Part shown: positions 33,513-41,426 of the stretch, piece by piece
Position numbering within the stretch: position 1 is the stretch's first letter
How the letters are laid out: each line of letters opens with the position of its first letter
Source of the DNA: Jejubacter sp036620675
GTDB taxonomy: Bacteria > Pseudomonadota > Gammaproteobacteria > Enterobacterales > Enterobacteriaceae
Strand: one strand, 5' to 3'
Assembly (NCBI GenBank): GCA_036620675.1
Contig: JAZHEE010000029.1
DNA: 52,044 nucleotides
Notes under the pieces: generated by a model
What the model was told of the DNA's origin: nothing
Database searches by the model: none
The model's input: the letters and a program-made list of their open reading frames with translations, nothing else
Translations under genes and position numbers: made by a program

Positions 33513-33800
33513 ATGAACAAAGAGTACTGGCCGTTATATGAGGTGTTCGTCCGTAACCGGCAGGGGCTGTCGCACCGTCACGTCGGTAGTCTGCATGCCG
33601 CCGATGACCAGATGGCGCTGGAAAACGCGCGCGATGCCTATACCCGACGTAGCGAAGGCTGTTCGATCTGGGTGGTGCGGGCCTGCCAGATTGTGGCCTC
33701 TCAGCCGCAAGAGCGCGGTGAGTTTTTCGATCCGGCGGAGAGCAAAATCTATCGCCATCCAACCTTTTACACCATCCCGGATGGTATCGAGCATATGTGA
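33513..33800 (+). CDS. paaB: phenylacetyl-CoA epoxidase subunit PaaB
   Basis: PaaB is a small structural subunit that bridges PaaAC dimers in the epoxidase complex. The 95 residues equal E. coli PaaB. The sequence begins MNKEYWPLYEVFVRNRQGL with the conserved HRHVGSLHA and SEGCSIWVV segments. GAGGAG stands 8 nt before the start. An open frame extends upstream into paaA but has no site and is not used. The stop is 8 bp before the paaC start. Confidence 0.95.
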   Translation: MNKEYWPLYEVFVRNRQGLSHRHVGSLHAADDQMALENARDAYTRRSEGCSIWVVRACQIVASQPQERGEFFDPAESKIYRHPTFYTIPDGIEHM

Positions 33801-33808
33801 GGTGGCCC

Positions 33809-34564
33809 GTGCAACACAGTGACACTATCGCCAGCTACAGCCTGCGGCTGGGCGACAGCAGCCTGATTCTGGCCCAGCGCCTGTGCGAATGGTGCGGCCA
33901 TGCGCCGGAACTGGAAATCGACCTGGCGCTGGCCAATATCGGCCTCGATCTACTGGGCCAGGGGCGCCATCTTCTGAGCTATGCGGCGCAGCGTCTGGGG
34001 CAGGGCGATGAAGATACGCTCGCCTTCGGGCGTGACGAGCGTCAGTACAGCAATCTGCTGCTGGTGGAACAGCCCAACGGCGATTTCAGCGATACCCTGG
34101 TACGCCAGTATCTGATAGATGCCTGGCATGTGCCGCTGTATGAGCGCCTGATCCACAGCCGCGATGAAACCCTGGCCGCCATTGCCGCCCGGGCTATTAA
34201 AGAGGTGCGTTACCACCTGCGCTTTAGCCGCGGCTGGATGATTCGCCTGGGCAACGGCACCGAACTTTCCCACGCCAAAATGCAGCAGGCGCTGGATGAA
34301 CTGTGGCGCTTTAGCGGCGAACTGTTTCAGGCGGACCAGCTTGAGTCTGAACTGGCGGAGCAGGGGGTGGCGGTGGATTCCCGAACCCTGTACGCCCCCT
34401 GGCGCCAGGAGGTGGAGCAGGGGCTGCGCGACGCAGGACTCCATGAGCCGGGCGAAACAGGATACCGCGCCGGAGGGCGCGCCGGGCTGCACAGTGAACA
34501 TCTGGGGCCGCTGCTGGCGGAGATGCAGTATCTGCAACGCAGCCATCCCGGGCTGAGCTGGTAA
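33809..34564 (+). CDS. paaC: phenylacetyl-CoA epoxidase subunit PaaC
   Basis: PaaC is the inactive ferritin-like partner of PaaA, needed for complex formation. The 251-residue product (E. coli 248) shows CGHAPELEIDLALANIGLDLLGQ, DERQFSN-like DERQYSNLLLVEQPNG and YHLRFSRGW. I start at GTG 33809, which has GAGGTGG just upstream and gives the family N-terminus; GTG 33797 overlaps the paaB stop. It is the third gene of the operon. Confidence 0.94.
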   Translation: MQHSDTIASYSLRLGDSSLILAQRLCEWCGHAPELEIDLALANIGLDLLGQGRHLLSYAAQRLGQGDEDTLAFGRDERQYSNLLLVEQPNGDFSDTLVRQYLIDAWHVPLYERLIHSRDETLAAIAARAIKEVRYHLRFSRGWMIRLGNGTELSHAKMQQALDELWRFSGELFQADQLESELAEQGVAVDSRTLYAPWRQEVEQGLRDAGLHEPGETGYRAGGRAGLHSEHLGPLLAEMQYLQRSHPGLSW

Positions 34565-34573
34565 GGGGGAGCG

Positions 34574-35065
34574 ATGAATCTGACCCTGACGCCGCCACAA
34601 ACCCGCGAGGTCTGGAAGCTGCTTTCCACCATCCGCGACCCGGAGATCCCGGTACTGACCATCACCGACCTCGGTATGGTACGCAGCGTGAGGCATAGCG
34701 AGCACGGCTGGCGTATCGGCTTTACGCCTACTTATTCCGGCTGCCCGGCAACCGAAATGCTGATGGCGGAGATTCGCACGGTGATGGAAAGCCGGGGCTA
34801 TGGCCCGGTAGAGGTGAACGTACAACTACACCCGGCCTGGACCACCGACTGGATGAGCCCCGATGCCCGGCGGCGACTGCGCGAATATGGCATCAGCCCG
34901 CCGGAGGGGCACAGCTGTCACGCCCTGATGCCGGAGCGGGTCAGTTGCCCGCGCTGCGGCAGCGTTCAGACTCAGCTTATCAGCGAATTCGGCTCCACGG
35001 CCTGTAAAGCGCTGTGGCGCTGTGAAAGCTGCCGGGAACCCTTCGACTATTTCAAATGTATCTGA
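34574..35065 (+). CDS. paaD: PaaD, DUF59/MIP18-family protein required for epoxidase maturation
   Basis: PaaD is thought to help mature the Fe-S centre of PaaE or the epoxidase. The 163-residue product (E. coli 165) has an N-terminal DUF59 domain (residues about 13-90: IRDPEIPVLTITDLGMVR, YSGCPATEM). A C-terminal zinc- or Fe-S-binding region has paired cysteines (SCPRCGS near 124 and CKALWRCESC near 144). GGGGGAG stands 5 nt before the start. It lies 7 bp before paaE. Confidence 0.93.
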   Translation: MNLTLTPPQTREVWKLLSTIRDPEIPVLTITDLGMVRSVRHSEHGWRIGFTPTYSGCPATEMLMAEIRTVMESRGYGPVEVNVQLHPAWTTDWMSPDARRRLREYGISPPEGHSCHALMPERVSCPRCGSVQTQLISEFGSTACKALWRCESCREPFDYFKCI

Positions 35066-35072
35066 GGTGGCC

Positions 35073-36131
35073 ATGACAACCTTTCACGCCCTGACAGTGG
35101 CGAATATCGAACCGGAAACGGCGGAAGCGGTGGAGATCACCTTTGCGGTGCCCGAAGCGCTGGCGCGGGATTACGCCTGGCGTCCCGGTCAGCATCTGAC
35201 GCTGAAAGCCCGGGTAGACGGCGAAGAACTGCGGCGCTGTTACTCCATTTGTCGGGCACCGCGGGCCGGTGAAATCAGCGTGGCGGTAAAAAGCATCGAA
35301 GGCGGGCGTTTTTCCGGCTACGCCCTGCGGAAGCTGAAACCGGGGGCGAGCCTTGAGGTAATGGTGCCTCAGGGCAATTTCGGCTACCGGCCGGATCCTG
35401 CGACGCGCGGCGACTATCTGGCTATCGCCGCCGGTTCCGGCATTACGCCGATACTGGCGATTATCGAAGCGACGCTCGCGACCGAACCGCAAAGCCGTTT
35501 CACCCTGATCTACGGCAACCGCGCCACCAACAGCGTGATGTTCCGCCAGGCGCTGGCGGATCTTAAAGACCGCTGGCCGCAGCGCCTGCAATTGCTGTGG
35601 ATCTTCAGTCAGGAAGCCACCGAAAGTCCGCTGTTCCATGGCCGTATCGACACGCAGAAGATTCAGGCGCTGGGGGAACAATTGCTGGATTTCTCGCGCT
35701 TTGCCCGTGCCTTTATCTGCGGCCCCCAGGCGATGATGGATCAGGCCAGCGCCGCGCTGGCGCAACTGGGCATGGCACCGGACGCTATCAATATCGAACG
35801 CTTTAATACTCCGGAGCGCAGCGGCCCGCGCCGGGCGACCGGGGCGACGGAAGGCGCACGGGTGACCGTGCGTCAGGACGGTCGCCAGCGCCAGATTGTG
35901 CTGACTGCCAGGGATGAAAGCATTCTGGACGCCGCTCTGCGTCAGGGAGTCGATCTGCCTTACGCCTGTAAGGGCGGCGTCTGCGCCACCTGCAAATGCC
36001 GGGTGCTGCAGGGTGAAGTGGAGATGGCGGTTAACTACAGCCTGGAGCCGGATCAACTGACGGCAGGCTACATCCTGAGCTGCCAGGCGTTGCCGAAAAG
36101 CGATGGGCTGGTGGTGGACTTCGACGTTTAA
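35073..36131 (+). CDS. paaE: phenylacetyl-CoA epoxidase reductase subunit PaaE
   Basis: PaaE moves electrons from NADPH to the PaaA di-iron centre. The 352-residue product (E. coli 356) has an N-terminal FAD domain (RRCYSICR near 54-61), an NAD(P) domain (AAGSGITPILAIIE) and a C-terminal plant-type 2Fe-2S ferredoxin domain with C299, C304, C307 and C337. The ATG at 35073 has GAGGTGG 4-5 nt upstream and gives the family N-terminus; the frame upstream lies inside paaD. Confidence 0.95.
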   Translation: MTTFHALTVANIEPETAEAVEITFAVPEALARDYAWRPGQHLTLKARVDGEELRRCYSICRAPRAGEISVAVKSIEGGRFSGYALRKLKPGASLEVMVPQGNFGYRPDPATRGDYLAIAAGSGITPILAIIEATLATEPQSRFTLIYGNRATNSVMFRQALADLKDRWPQRLQLLWIFSQEATESPLFHGRIDTQKIQALGEQLLDFSRFARAFICGPQAMMDQASAALAQLGMAPDAINIERFNTPERSGPRRATGATEGARVTVRQDGRQRQIVLTARDESILDAALRQGVDLPYACKGGVCATCKCRVLQGEVEMAVNYSLEPDQLTAGYILSCQALPKSDGLVVDFDV

Positions 36132-36140
36132 GGGGGCGAA

Positions 36141-36908
36141 GTGACGCAACTGATTAGCGAGCGCCAGGGGCGGGTGTTGACCCTGACGATGAATCGTCCG
36201 CAGGCGCGTAACGCACTGGATAACGCCCAACTGGAGCGGCTGGCGACGGCGCTGGAACAGGCCAGCCGTGATGAAAGGGTTGGCGCGGTAGTGGTTACCG
36301 GCGCCGGGCGCGGCTTTGCCGCCGGTGCCGATCTTAAAGAGATGGCCAGCCGGGATATGGTGGCCACCTTTCAGGATCCGCGCCCCGGTCTGTGGGCGCG
36401 CATCGACGGCTTTCCCAAACCTCTTCTGACCGCGGTCAACGGCTATGCCCTGGGGGCCGGTTTCGAACTGGCGCTGTTGAGCGACATGGTGGTTGCCGGT
36501 GAAAACGCCCGCTTCGGGCTGCCGGAGATCGTGCTGGGTATTATGCCGGGGGCGGGCGGCATTCAGCGCCTGCTGCGCGCCGTGGGCAAGGGGCTTGCCA
36601 GCCGCATGGTGCTGAGCGGCGACCCTATCGACGCCCGGGAGGCCTGGCGGGTGGGGCTGGTGGCCCAGTTGTGCCCTCCGCAGCTGACCCTGGAGTATGC
36701 GCAGCAGCTGGCGCAGCGTATCGCCGAACGGGCGCCGCTGGCGCTGCAGGCGGCGAAACAGGCGCTGCGCCAGGGGCAGGAAGTGGGACTCAGCCAGGGG
36801 CTCAGTATCGAGCGCCAGCTGTTTACGCTGCTGGCCGCCACCGAAGACCGTCAGGAGGGCATCCGCGCCTTCCTGGAGAAACGAACCCCGCAATATACAG
36901 GACGCTGA
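36141..36908 (+). CDS. paaF: 2,3-dehydroadipyl-CoA hydratase PaaF
   Basis: PaaF is an enoyl-CoA hydratase of the crotonase family acting late in phenylacetate breakdown. The 255 residues equal E. coli PaaF. Oxyanion-hole segments are GAGRGFAAGADLKEMA and GYALGAGFELAL; the glutamates expected for hydration lie in the FGLPEIVLGIMPGAGG region. The start is GTG with AGGGGGCGA upstream. It ends 2 bp before paaG. Confidence 0.94.
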   Translation: MTQLISERQGRVLTLTMNRPQARNALDNAQLERLATALEQASRDERVGAVVVTGAGRGFAAGADLKEMASRDMVATFQDPRPGLWARIDGFPKPLLTAVNGYALGAGFELALLSDMVVAGENARFGLPEIVLGIMPGAGGIQRLLRAVGKGLASRMVLSGDPIDAREAWRVGLVAQLCPPQLTLEYAQQLAQRIAERAPLALQAAKQALRQGQEVGLSQGLSIERQLFTLLAATEDRQEGIRAFLEKRTPQYTGR

Positions 36909-36910
36909 CC

Positions 36911-37699
36911 GTGGATGACCTGATTATTCGTGATGTGCAGCAGGGCGTGATGACCCTGACCTTTAATCGCCCCGAGCGGCTGAACAGTTTTAATGACGCT
37001 ATGCACCTTCAACTGGCCGAACAGCTGACCCGGGCGGAACGCGATGCGGAAATTCGCTGTCTGGTGCTGACCGGCGCCGGTCGTGCCTTTTGTGCCGGCC
37101 AGGATCTTAACGATCGCAATGTGGATCCCGATGTCGGGCCACCGGATCTTGGACTGTCGGTGGAGCGTTTCTACAACCCGCTGGTGCGCCGTCTGGCGCG
37201 CCTGGAAAAGCCGGTTATCGCCGCGGTAAATGGCGTGGCTGCCGGGGCCGGAGCCAGCCTGGCGCTGGGATGCGATATCGTTATCGCCGCCCGTTCCGCC
37301 AGCTTTGTGATGGCTTTCAGCAAGCTGGGGCTGGTGCCGGACAGCGGCGGCACCTGGTTTCTGCCGCGTCTGGCCGGGCGGGCCAGAGCCATGGGGCTGG
37401 CGCTGTTGGGTGACAAACTGAGCGCCGAACAGGCTGAGCGCTGGGGCATGATCTGGGAAGTGGCGGACGATGCGGCGCTGTCCGACCGGGTTCAGACGCT
37501 TTCCCGCCATCTGGCGACCCAGCCTACCAGGGGGCTGGGGTTGATTAAGCAGGCGCTGCTGGCCGCCGAACAGCAGGGGCTTGACGCGCAGCTCTCTCTG
37601 GAGCGTGACTACCAGCGGCTGGCCGGGCGCAGCGCGGACTACCGTGAAGGCGTATCCGCGTTTCTGGCCCGCCGCCCGCCGCAGTTTACCGGGAGGTGA
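36911..37699 (+). CDS. paaG: 1,2-epoxyphenylacetyl-CoA isomerase PaaG
   Basis: PaaG isomerises ring-epoxide phenylacetyl-CoA to oxepin-CoA and also acts on a later double bond. I start at GTG 36911, which gives 262 residues, the E. coli length. AGGA stands 8 nt upstream, and the gene begins 2 bp after the paaF stop. The frame remains open into paaF, but that part shows no family similarity. Crotonase landmarks are GAGRAFCAGQDLNDR, NGVAAGAGASLALG and GLVPDSGGTWFLPRL. Confidence 0.94.
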   Translation: MDDLIIRDVQQGVMTLTFNRPERLNSFNDAMHLQLAEQLTRAERDAEIRCLVLTGAGRAFCAGQDLNDRNVDPDVGPPDLGLSVERFYNPLVRRLARLEKPVIAAVNGVAAGAGASLALGCDIVIAARSASFVMAFSKLGLVPDSGGTWFLPRLAGRARAMGLALLGDKLSAEQAERWGMIWEVADDAALSDRVQTLSRHLATQPTRGLGLIKQALLAAEQQGLDAQLSLERDYQRLAGRSADYREGVSAFLARRPPQFTGR

Positions 37700-37700
37700 C

Positions 37701-39212
37701 ATGAATATCAGCGAACAGGCGGTTATCGGCGTGGTGGGCAGCGGCGCCATGGGCGCGGGCATCGCGCAGGTGGCGGCCAGTCACGGCCACCCGGTACGGC
37801 TCTACGACATTGCGCCTCAGGCGGCCCGCCAGGGCATGGCCCGCATCGATAGCGCACTGGCTAAGCGGGTGGCGAAAGGGCGGATGGCGGAGTCGGAACG
37901 GCAGGTGATTCTGGCGCGTATTCAGGTGGTGGATGCGCTCAGCCAGCTGGCGGAATGCAGGGTGGTGATAGAAGCTGCGCGGGAACAGCTGGAGGTCAAG
38001 CAGCAACTGCTGGCGGAGCTGGCGGCTCTGTGCGGCCCCCGAACCCTGCTGACCACCAATACCTCGTCGATTTCGATTACCGCCATCGCCAGCGCGGTGC
38101 CGGAGCCCGGACGGGTGGCGGGATTCCATTTTTTCAACCCGGCGCCGGTTATGAAGCTGGTGGAGGTGGTGAGCGGACTGGAAACCAGCGAACAGACGGC
38201 CTCGGCGCTGTGTGAGCTGGCGCGACGCTGGGGAAAAACGGCGGTGCGCTGCCAGGCCACGCCGGGATTTATCGTCAATCGGGTGGCTCGGCCGTTTTAC
38301 GCCGAGGCCTGGCGGGCGCTGGAACAGCAGGTGGCGCCGCCGGAGGTGCTGGATGCCGCGCTGCGCGAGTCTGGCGGATTCCCCATGGGGCCGCTGGAAT
38401 TGACCGATCTTATCGGTCAGGACGTGAACTTTGCCGTCACCAGCTCGGTATTTAATGGCTTCTGGCAGGATCGCCGCTTTCTGCCGTCGCTGCGTCAGCA
38501 GGAGCTGGTACTGGGGCGGCGACTGGGGCAGAAGAGCGGTCAGGGGGTGTACAGCTGGCCGAGAAATCCGCAGGCGCTACCATTTGTAGCGCCTCAGCCC
38601 GCAGGGGCTTCAGCGCGGGATATCCGACGCAGCCAGGCAGGCTGGTTCAGCGGGCTGGAGGCGCTGGTCGCGCCGCTCACTATTGGTGACAACGTCACAA
38701 ATAAGGCGACGATCGCGCTGGATGATGATGTGGTGCTGATGCCGTCCCGGGGCGACAGCGCAGGCGTGGAAGCGCAGCGGCTGGGGCGAGCGGTGGTACT
38801 GCTCGATCTGGCCGCCGATTATCAACGGGCGCCGCTGCTGGTGGCGGCCGCCGCGCCGCAAAACACCCCGAACCAGACCGCGAAGGCGCTGCATCTGCTG
38901 CAGCAGTGGGATAAGCAGGTGCTGCTGATTAACGATTATCCCGGCATGCTGGTGTGGCGCACGGTCGCCATGCTGGTTAACGAAGGGCTGGATGCCCTGC
39001 AAAACGGGGTAGCCAGCGCGCAGGATATCGATGCCGCGATGCGCCTGGGGGTGAATTACCCTATGGGGCCGCTTTGCTGGGGAGCGGCGCTCGGCTGGCG
39101 CCGGGTGCTGGAGATTCTGGAGCGGTTGCAGCGCCACTACGGTGAAGAGCGCTACCGCCCCTGTTCACTGCTGCGCCAACGCAGCCTGATGGAGCAACCT
39201 TATGCACAGTGA
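37701..39212 (+). CDS. paaH: 3-hydroxyadipyl-CoA dehydrogenase PaaH
   Basis: PaaH oxidises 3-hydroxyadipyl-CoA to 3-oxoadipyl-CoA with NAD+. The 503-residue product (E. coli 475) has the Rossmann loop VVGSGAMGAG near residues 10-19, the catalytic histidine segment GFHFFNPAPVMKLVEV, and two C-terminal dehydrogenase domains. I start at ATG 37701 with GGGAGGTGA directly before it. Its last 11 bp overlap paaI. Its product is the substrate of the missing PaaJ. Confidence 0.95.
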   Translation: MNISEQAVIGVVGSGAMGAGIAQVAASHGHPVRLYDIAPQAARQGMARIDSALAKRVAKGRMAESERQVILARIQVVDALSQLAECRVVIEAAREQLEVKQQLLAELAALCGPRTLLTTNTSSISITAIASAVPEPGRVAGFHFFNPAPVMKLVEVVSGLETSEQTASALCELARRWGKTAVRCQATPGFIVNRVARPFYAEAWRALEQQVAPPEVLDAALRESGGFPMGPLELTDLIGQDVNFAVTSSVFNGFWQDRRFLPSLRQQELVLGRRLGQKSGQGVYSWPRNPQALPFVAPQPAGASARDIRRSQAGWFSGLEALVAPLTIGDNVTNKATIALDDDVVLMPSRGDSAGVEAQRLGRAVVLLDLAADYQRAPLLVAAAAPQNTPNQTAKALHLLQQWDKQVLLINDYPGMLVWRTVAMLVNEGLDALQNGVASAQDIDAAMRLGVNYPMGPLCWGAALGWRRVLEILERLQRHYGEERYRPCSLLRQRSLMEQPYAQ

Positions 39213-39612
39213 GCCCTGGCAACTGGCCCGTGAAATGTACGCCCGCGACAACTGCGCCCGGGCGCTGGGTATTGAAATTGTGGAGATGGACGACGGCTAT
39301 GCGAAGGTCACGATGCGCGTTGCCGAAGCGATGCTTAACGGTCACGGCACCTGTCATGGCGGACAGCTGTTTGCGCTGGCGGATACCGCCTTCGCCTACG
39401 CCTGCAACAGCCAGGGGATAGCGGCGGTGGCGGCCGGATGCAGCATCGACTTTCTGCGCCCGGCTCAGGCCGGAGATATGCTCACCGCCACGGCACGGGC
39501 GCGCCATCAGGGACGACAGACCGGCGTTTATGATATTGAGATAATCAACCAACAGGCGAAGGCAGTGGCGCTGTTTCGCGGGCGCGCCCATCGACTCAAC
39601 GCCGACACATAA
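39202..39612 (+). CDS. paaI: hydroxyphenylacetyl-CoA thioesterase PaaI
   Basis: PaaI is a hot-dog thioesterase that releases CoA trapped in dead-end ring-hydroxylated intermediates. The 136-residue product (E. coli 140) shows the family core GHGTCHGGQLFALADTAFAYA, with the catalytic region NSQGIAAVAAGCSIDFLRPA. Its start overlaps paaH by 11 bp. In E. coli paaJ follows at once; here the next feature, 8 bp after the stop, is a nested ERIC repeat. Confidence 0.94.
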   Translation: MHSEPWQLAREMYARDNCARALGIEIVEMDDGYAKVTMRVAEAMLNGHGTCHGGQLFALADTAFAYACNSQGIAAVAAGCSIDFLRPAQAGDMLTATARARHQGRQTGVYDIEIINQQAKAVALFRGRAHRLNADT

Positions 39613-39620
39613 ATAATAAA

Positions 39621-39857
39621 TACACCAAATTATTCGCGGCGGTATCGCGGCGGCAACTGAGGCAGTCCCGGGAGCATAGCCATACTATACCCAAAATAAT
39701 TCGAGTTGCTTGTAGGCGGCAGCTGAGCGAATCCCCGGGAGCTTGACCGGGGTGAGTGAAGGCGGCCAACACCCAGGCAACCTGAAGTATGAAGGATATA
39801 TGTAACCGGGGCGACGAAGGCAGCCAACAGAGCGCCAGCCCGAAGAATGAAGTGTAT
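39621..39857. repeat. ERIC element inserted inside another ERIC element, at the paaJ position
   Basis: A complete ERIC-like element (39686-39800, ends TATACCC and GGATATA, central hairpin around CCCCGGGAGC/ACCGGGG) sits inside a second copy. The outer left half (39621-39685) ends after CCCGGGAGC. The outer right half (39801-39857) resumes at ACCGGGGCGA-CGAAGGCAGCCAAC. The halves align with the corresponding halves of the inner element. TATA stands at both junctions, fitting insertion at TA. The pair fills the paaI-paaK gap almost exactly (8 bp after paaI, 20 bp before paaK). Confidence 0.85.
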
Positions 39858-39877
39858 TCACCTGTGAGTACCCTACA

Positions 39878-41179
39878 ATGACAACAGATCCCATTGAAAC
39901 CGCATCGCTGGATGAGTTACAGGCGTTACAGACCCGACGCATGAAGTGGACGCTGGAACACGCTTATCGCAATGTCCCAATGTATCGCCGGAAGTTTGAC
40001 GCCGTGGGGGTGCATCCCGACGACTTTAAGCAACTGAGCGATATCCGCCTGTTTCCCTGTACCACCAAACAGGATTTGCGCGACAACTATCCGTTCGACA
40101 CCTTCGCGGTGCCGATGGAGCGGATAGTGCGGATCCATGCCTCATCTGGCACCACCGGTAAACCCACGGTCGTGGGCTACACCCGGCGGGATATCGATAA
40201 CTGGGCCGATATTGTGGCACGATCGCTGCGCGCCGCCGGCGGTACGCCTCACGATAAGGTACATGTCTCCTACGGCTACGGGTTGTTTACCGGCGGTCTG
40301 GGAGCCCACTACGGTGCTGAACGGCTGGGGGCGACGGTGATCCCGATGTCCGGCGGCCAGACTGAAAAGCAGGCTCAGCTGATTCGCGACTTCCGGCCGG
40401 ATATTCTGATGGTGACGCCTTCCTGGTGTCTGAATCTTATTGAGGAGCTGGAGCGCCAGATGGGCGGCGATGCCAGCGGTTGCTCGTTGCGGGTGGGGGT
40501 CTTCGGCGCCGAGCCCTGGACCCAGGGGATGCGTGCCGAGATCGAACGGCGGTTGGGCATGACCGCGCTCGATATTTACGGACTTTCAGAGGTGATGGGG
40601 CCGGGGGTGGCGATGGAGTGTATCGACTCGCGGGGCGGGCCGACTATCTGGGAAGATCACTTTTATCCTGAGATAGTCGATCCCAACAGCGGCGAGCCGC
40701 AGGCCGATGGCGAACAGGGGGAGCTGCTGTTCACCACCCTGACCAAAGAGGCGCTGCCGGTGATCCGCTACCGCACCCGGGATCTGACCCGCCTGCTGCC
40801 GGGAAGTCAACGCACCATGCGCCGTATGGATCGCATTACCGGGCGCTCTGACGATATGTTGATTATCCGCGGGGTTAACGTCTTCCCGTCTCAACTGGAA
40901 GAGGAGATTTTTAAAATCGAGCATCTGGCACCCCATTATCAACTTGAGGTGCGCCGACACGGCCATCTGGATTCACTGGCGATTAAGGTGGAGCTGCGCG
41001 AGAGCAGCCTGACGCTGAACCAGGAGCAGCGCTGCCAGATCTGTAATCATTTGCGGCGACGGATCAAATCGATGGTCGGCATCAGTACCGATATTGCCAT
41101 CGTCAACTGCGGTTCGCTGCCGCGTTCGGAAGGGAAAGCGCTGAGAGTGGCGGATTTGCGCCCGGCAGCGAATCAGTAA
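39878..41179 (+). CDS. paaK: phenylacetate-CoA ligase
   Basis: PaaK activates phenylacetate with ATP and CoA, the first step of the pathway. The 433-residue product (E. coli 437) has the adenylate-forming P-loop ASSGTTGKPTVVGYT at residues 88-102, YGLSEVMGPG, and the C-terminal GRSDDMLIIRGVNVFPSQLEEE hinge region. The ribosome site is poor (only GTGAG about 12 nt upstream), possibly because the deletion and ERIC insertion replaced the normal paaJ-paaK junction. Translation may be reduced or depend on structure. Confidence 0.95.
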   Translation: MTTDPIETASLDELQALQTRRMKWTLEHAYRNVPMYRRKFDAVGVHPDDFKQLSDIRLFPCTTKQDLRDNYPFDTFAVPMERIVRIHASSGTTGKPTVVGYTRRDIDNWADIVARSLRAAGGTPHDKVHVSYGYGLFTGGLGAHYGAERLGATVIPMSGGQTEKQAQLIRDFRPDILMVTPSWCLNLIEELERQMGGDASGCSLRVGVFGAEPWTQGMRAEIERRLGMTALDIYGLSEVMGPGVAMECIDSRGGPTIWEDHFYPEIVDPNSGEPQADGEQGELLFTTLTKEALPVIRYRTRDLTRLLPGSQRTMRRMDRITGRSDDMLIIRGVNVFPSQLEEEIFKIEHLAPHYQLEVRRHGHLDSLAIKVELRESSLTLNQEQRCQICNHLRRRIKSMVGISTDIAIVNCGSLPRSEGKALRVADLRPAANQ

Positions 41180-41185
41180 AAAAAT

Positions 41186-41205
41186 CCCCGCCCTGAAAGG
41201 CGGGG
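41186..41205. terminator. hairpin after paaK
   Basis: CCCCGCC-CTGAAA-GGCGGGG is a perfect 7-bp stem 6 bp after the paaK stop. It is preceded by a run of A and followed by TAGTCGTTTC, so it is a moderate terminator at best. Confidence 0.6.
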
Positions 41206-41321
41206 TAGTCGTTTCACAACACTCGAAACGGCGCCAGATGACGACCGCAAACCAAACGTTAGTTGAGCGCTAACCGCCTCGCCATTCCCGGGGCGCTTTT
41301 TCATCAGACAAAAGCTGAAAC

Positions 41322-41337
41322 TGTGAACTTCATCACA
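41322..41337 (+). promoter_or_regulatory. CRP site before paaX
   Basis: TGTGA-ACTTCA-TCACA matches the CRP consensus core perfectly. It is centred about 97 bp before the paaX start codon, inside the only gap between paaK and paaX. Confidence 0.75.
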
Positions 41338-41385
41338 TCCGGGTGACGGTATAACATAATGATTTAACGTTATTTTTAGATACCA

Positions 41386-41424
41386 TGATTCATTATTAAT
41401 TTTTCTGCTCTTCAGGATGAATCG
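41386..41424. promoter_or_regulatory. PaaX operator before paaX (autoregulation)
   Basis: TGATTC (41386-41391) and GAATCG (41419-41424) are separated by exactly 27 bp, as at paaA. The right half-site touches the ribosome-binding region and ends 2 bp before the paaX start codon. Confidence 0.7.
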
Positions 41425-41426
41425 CA

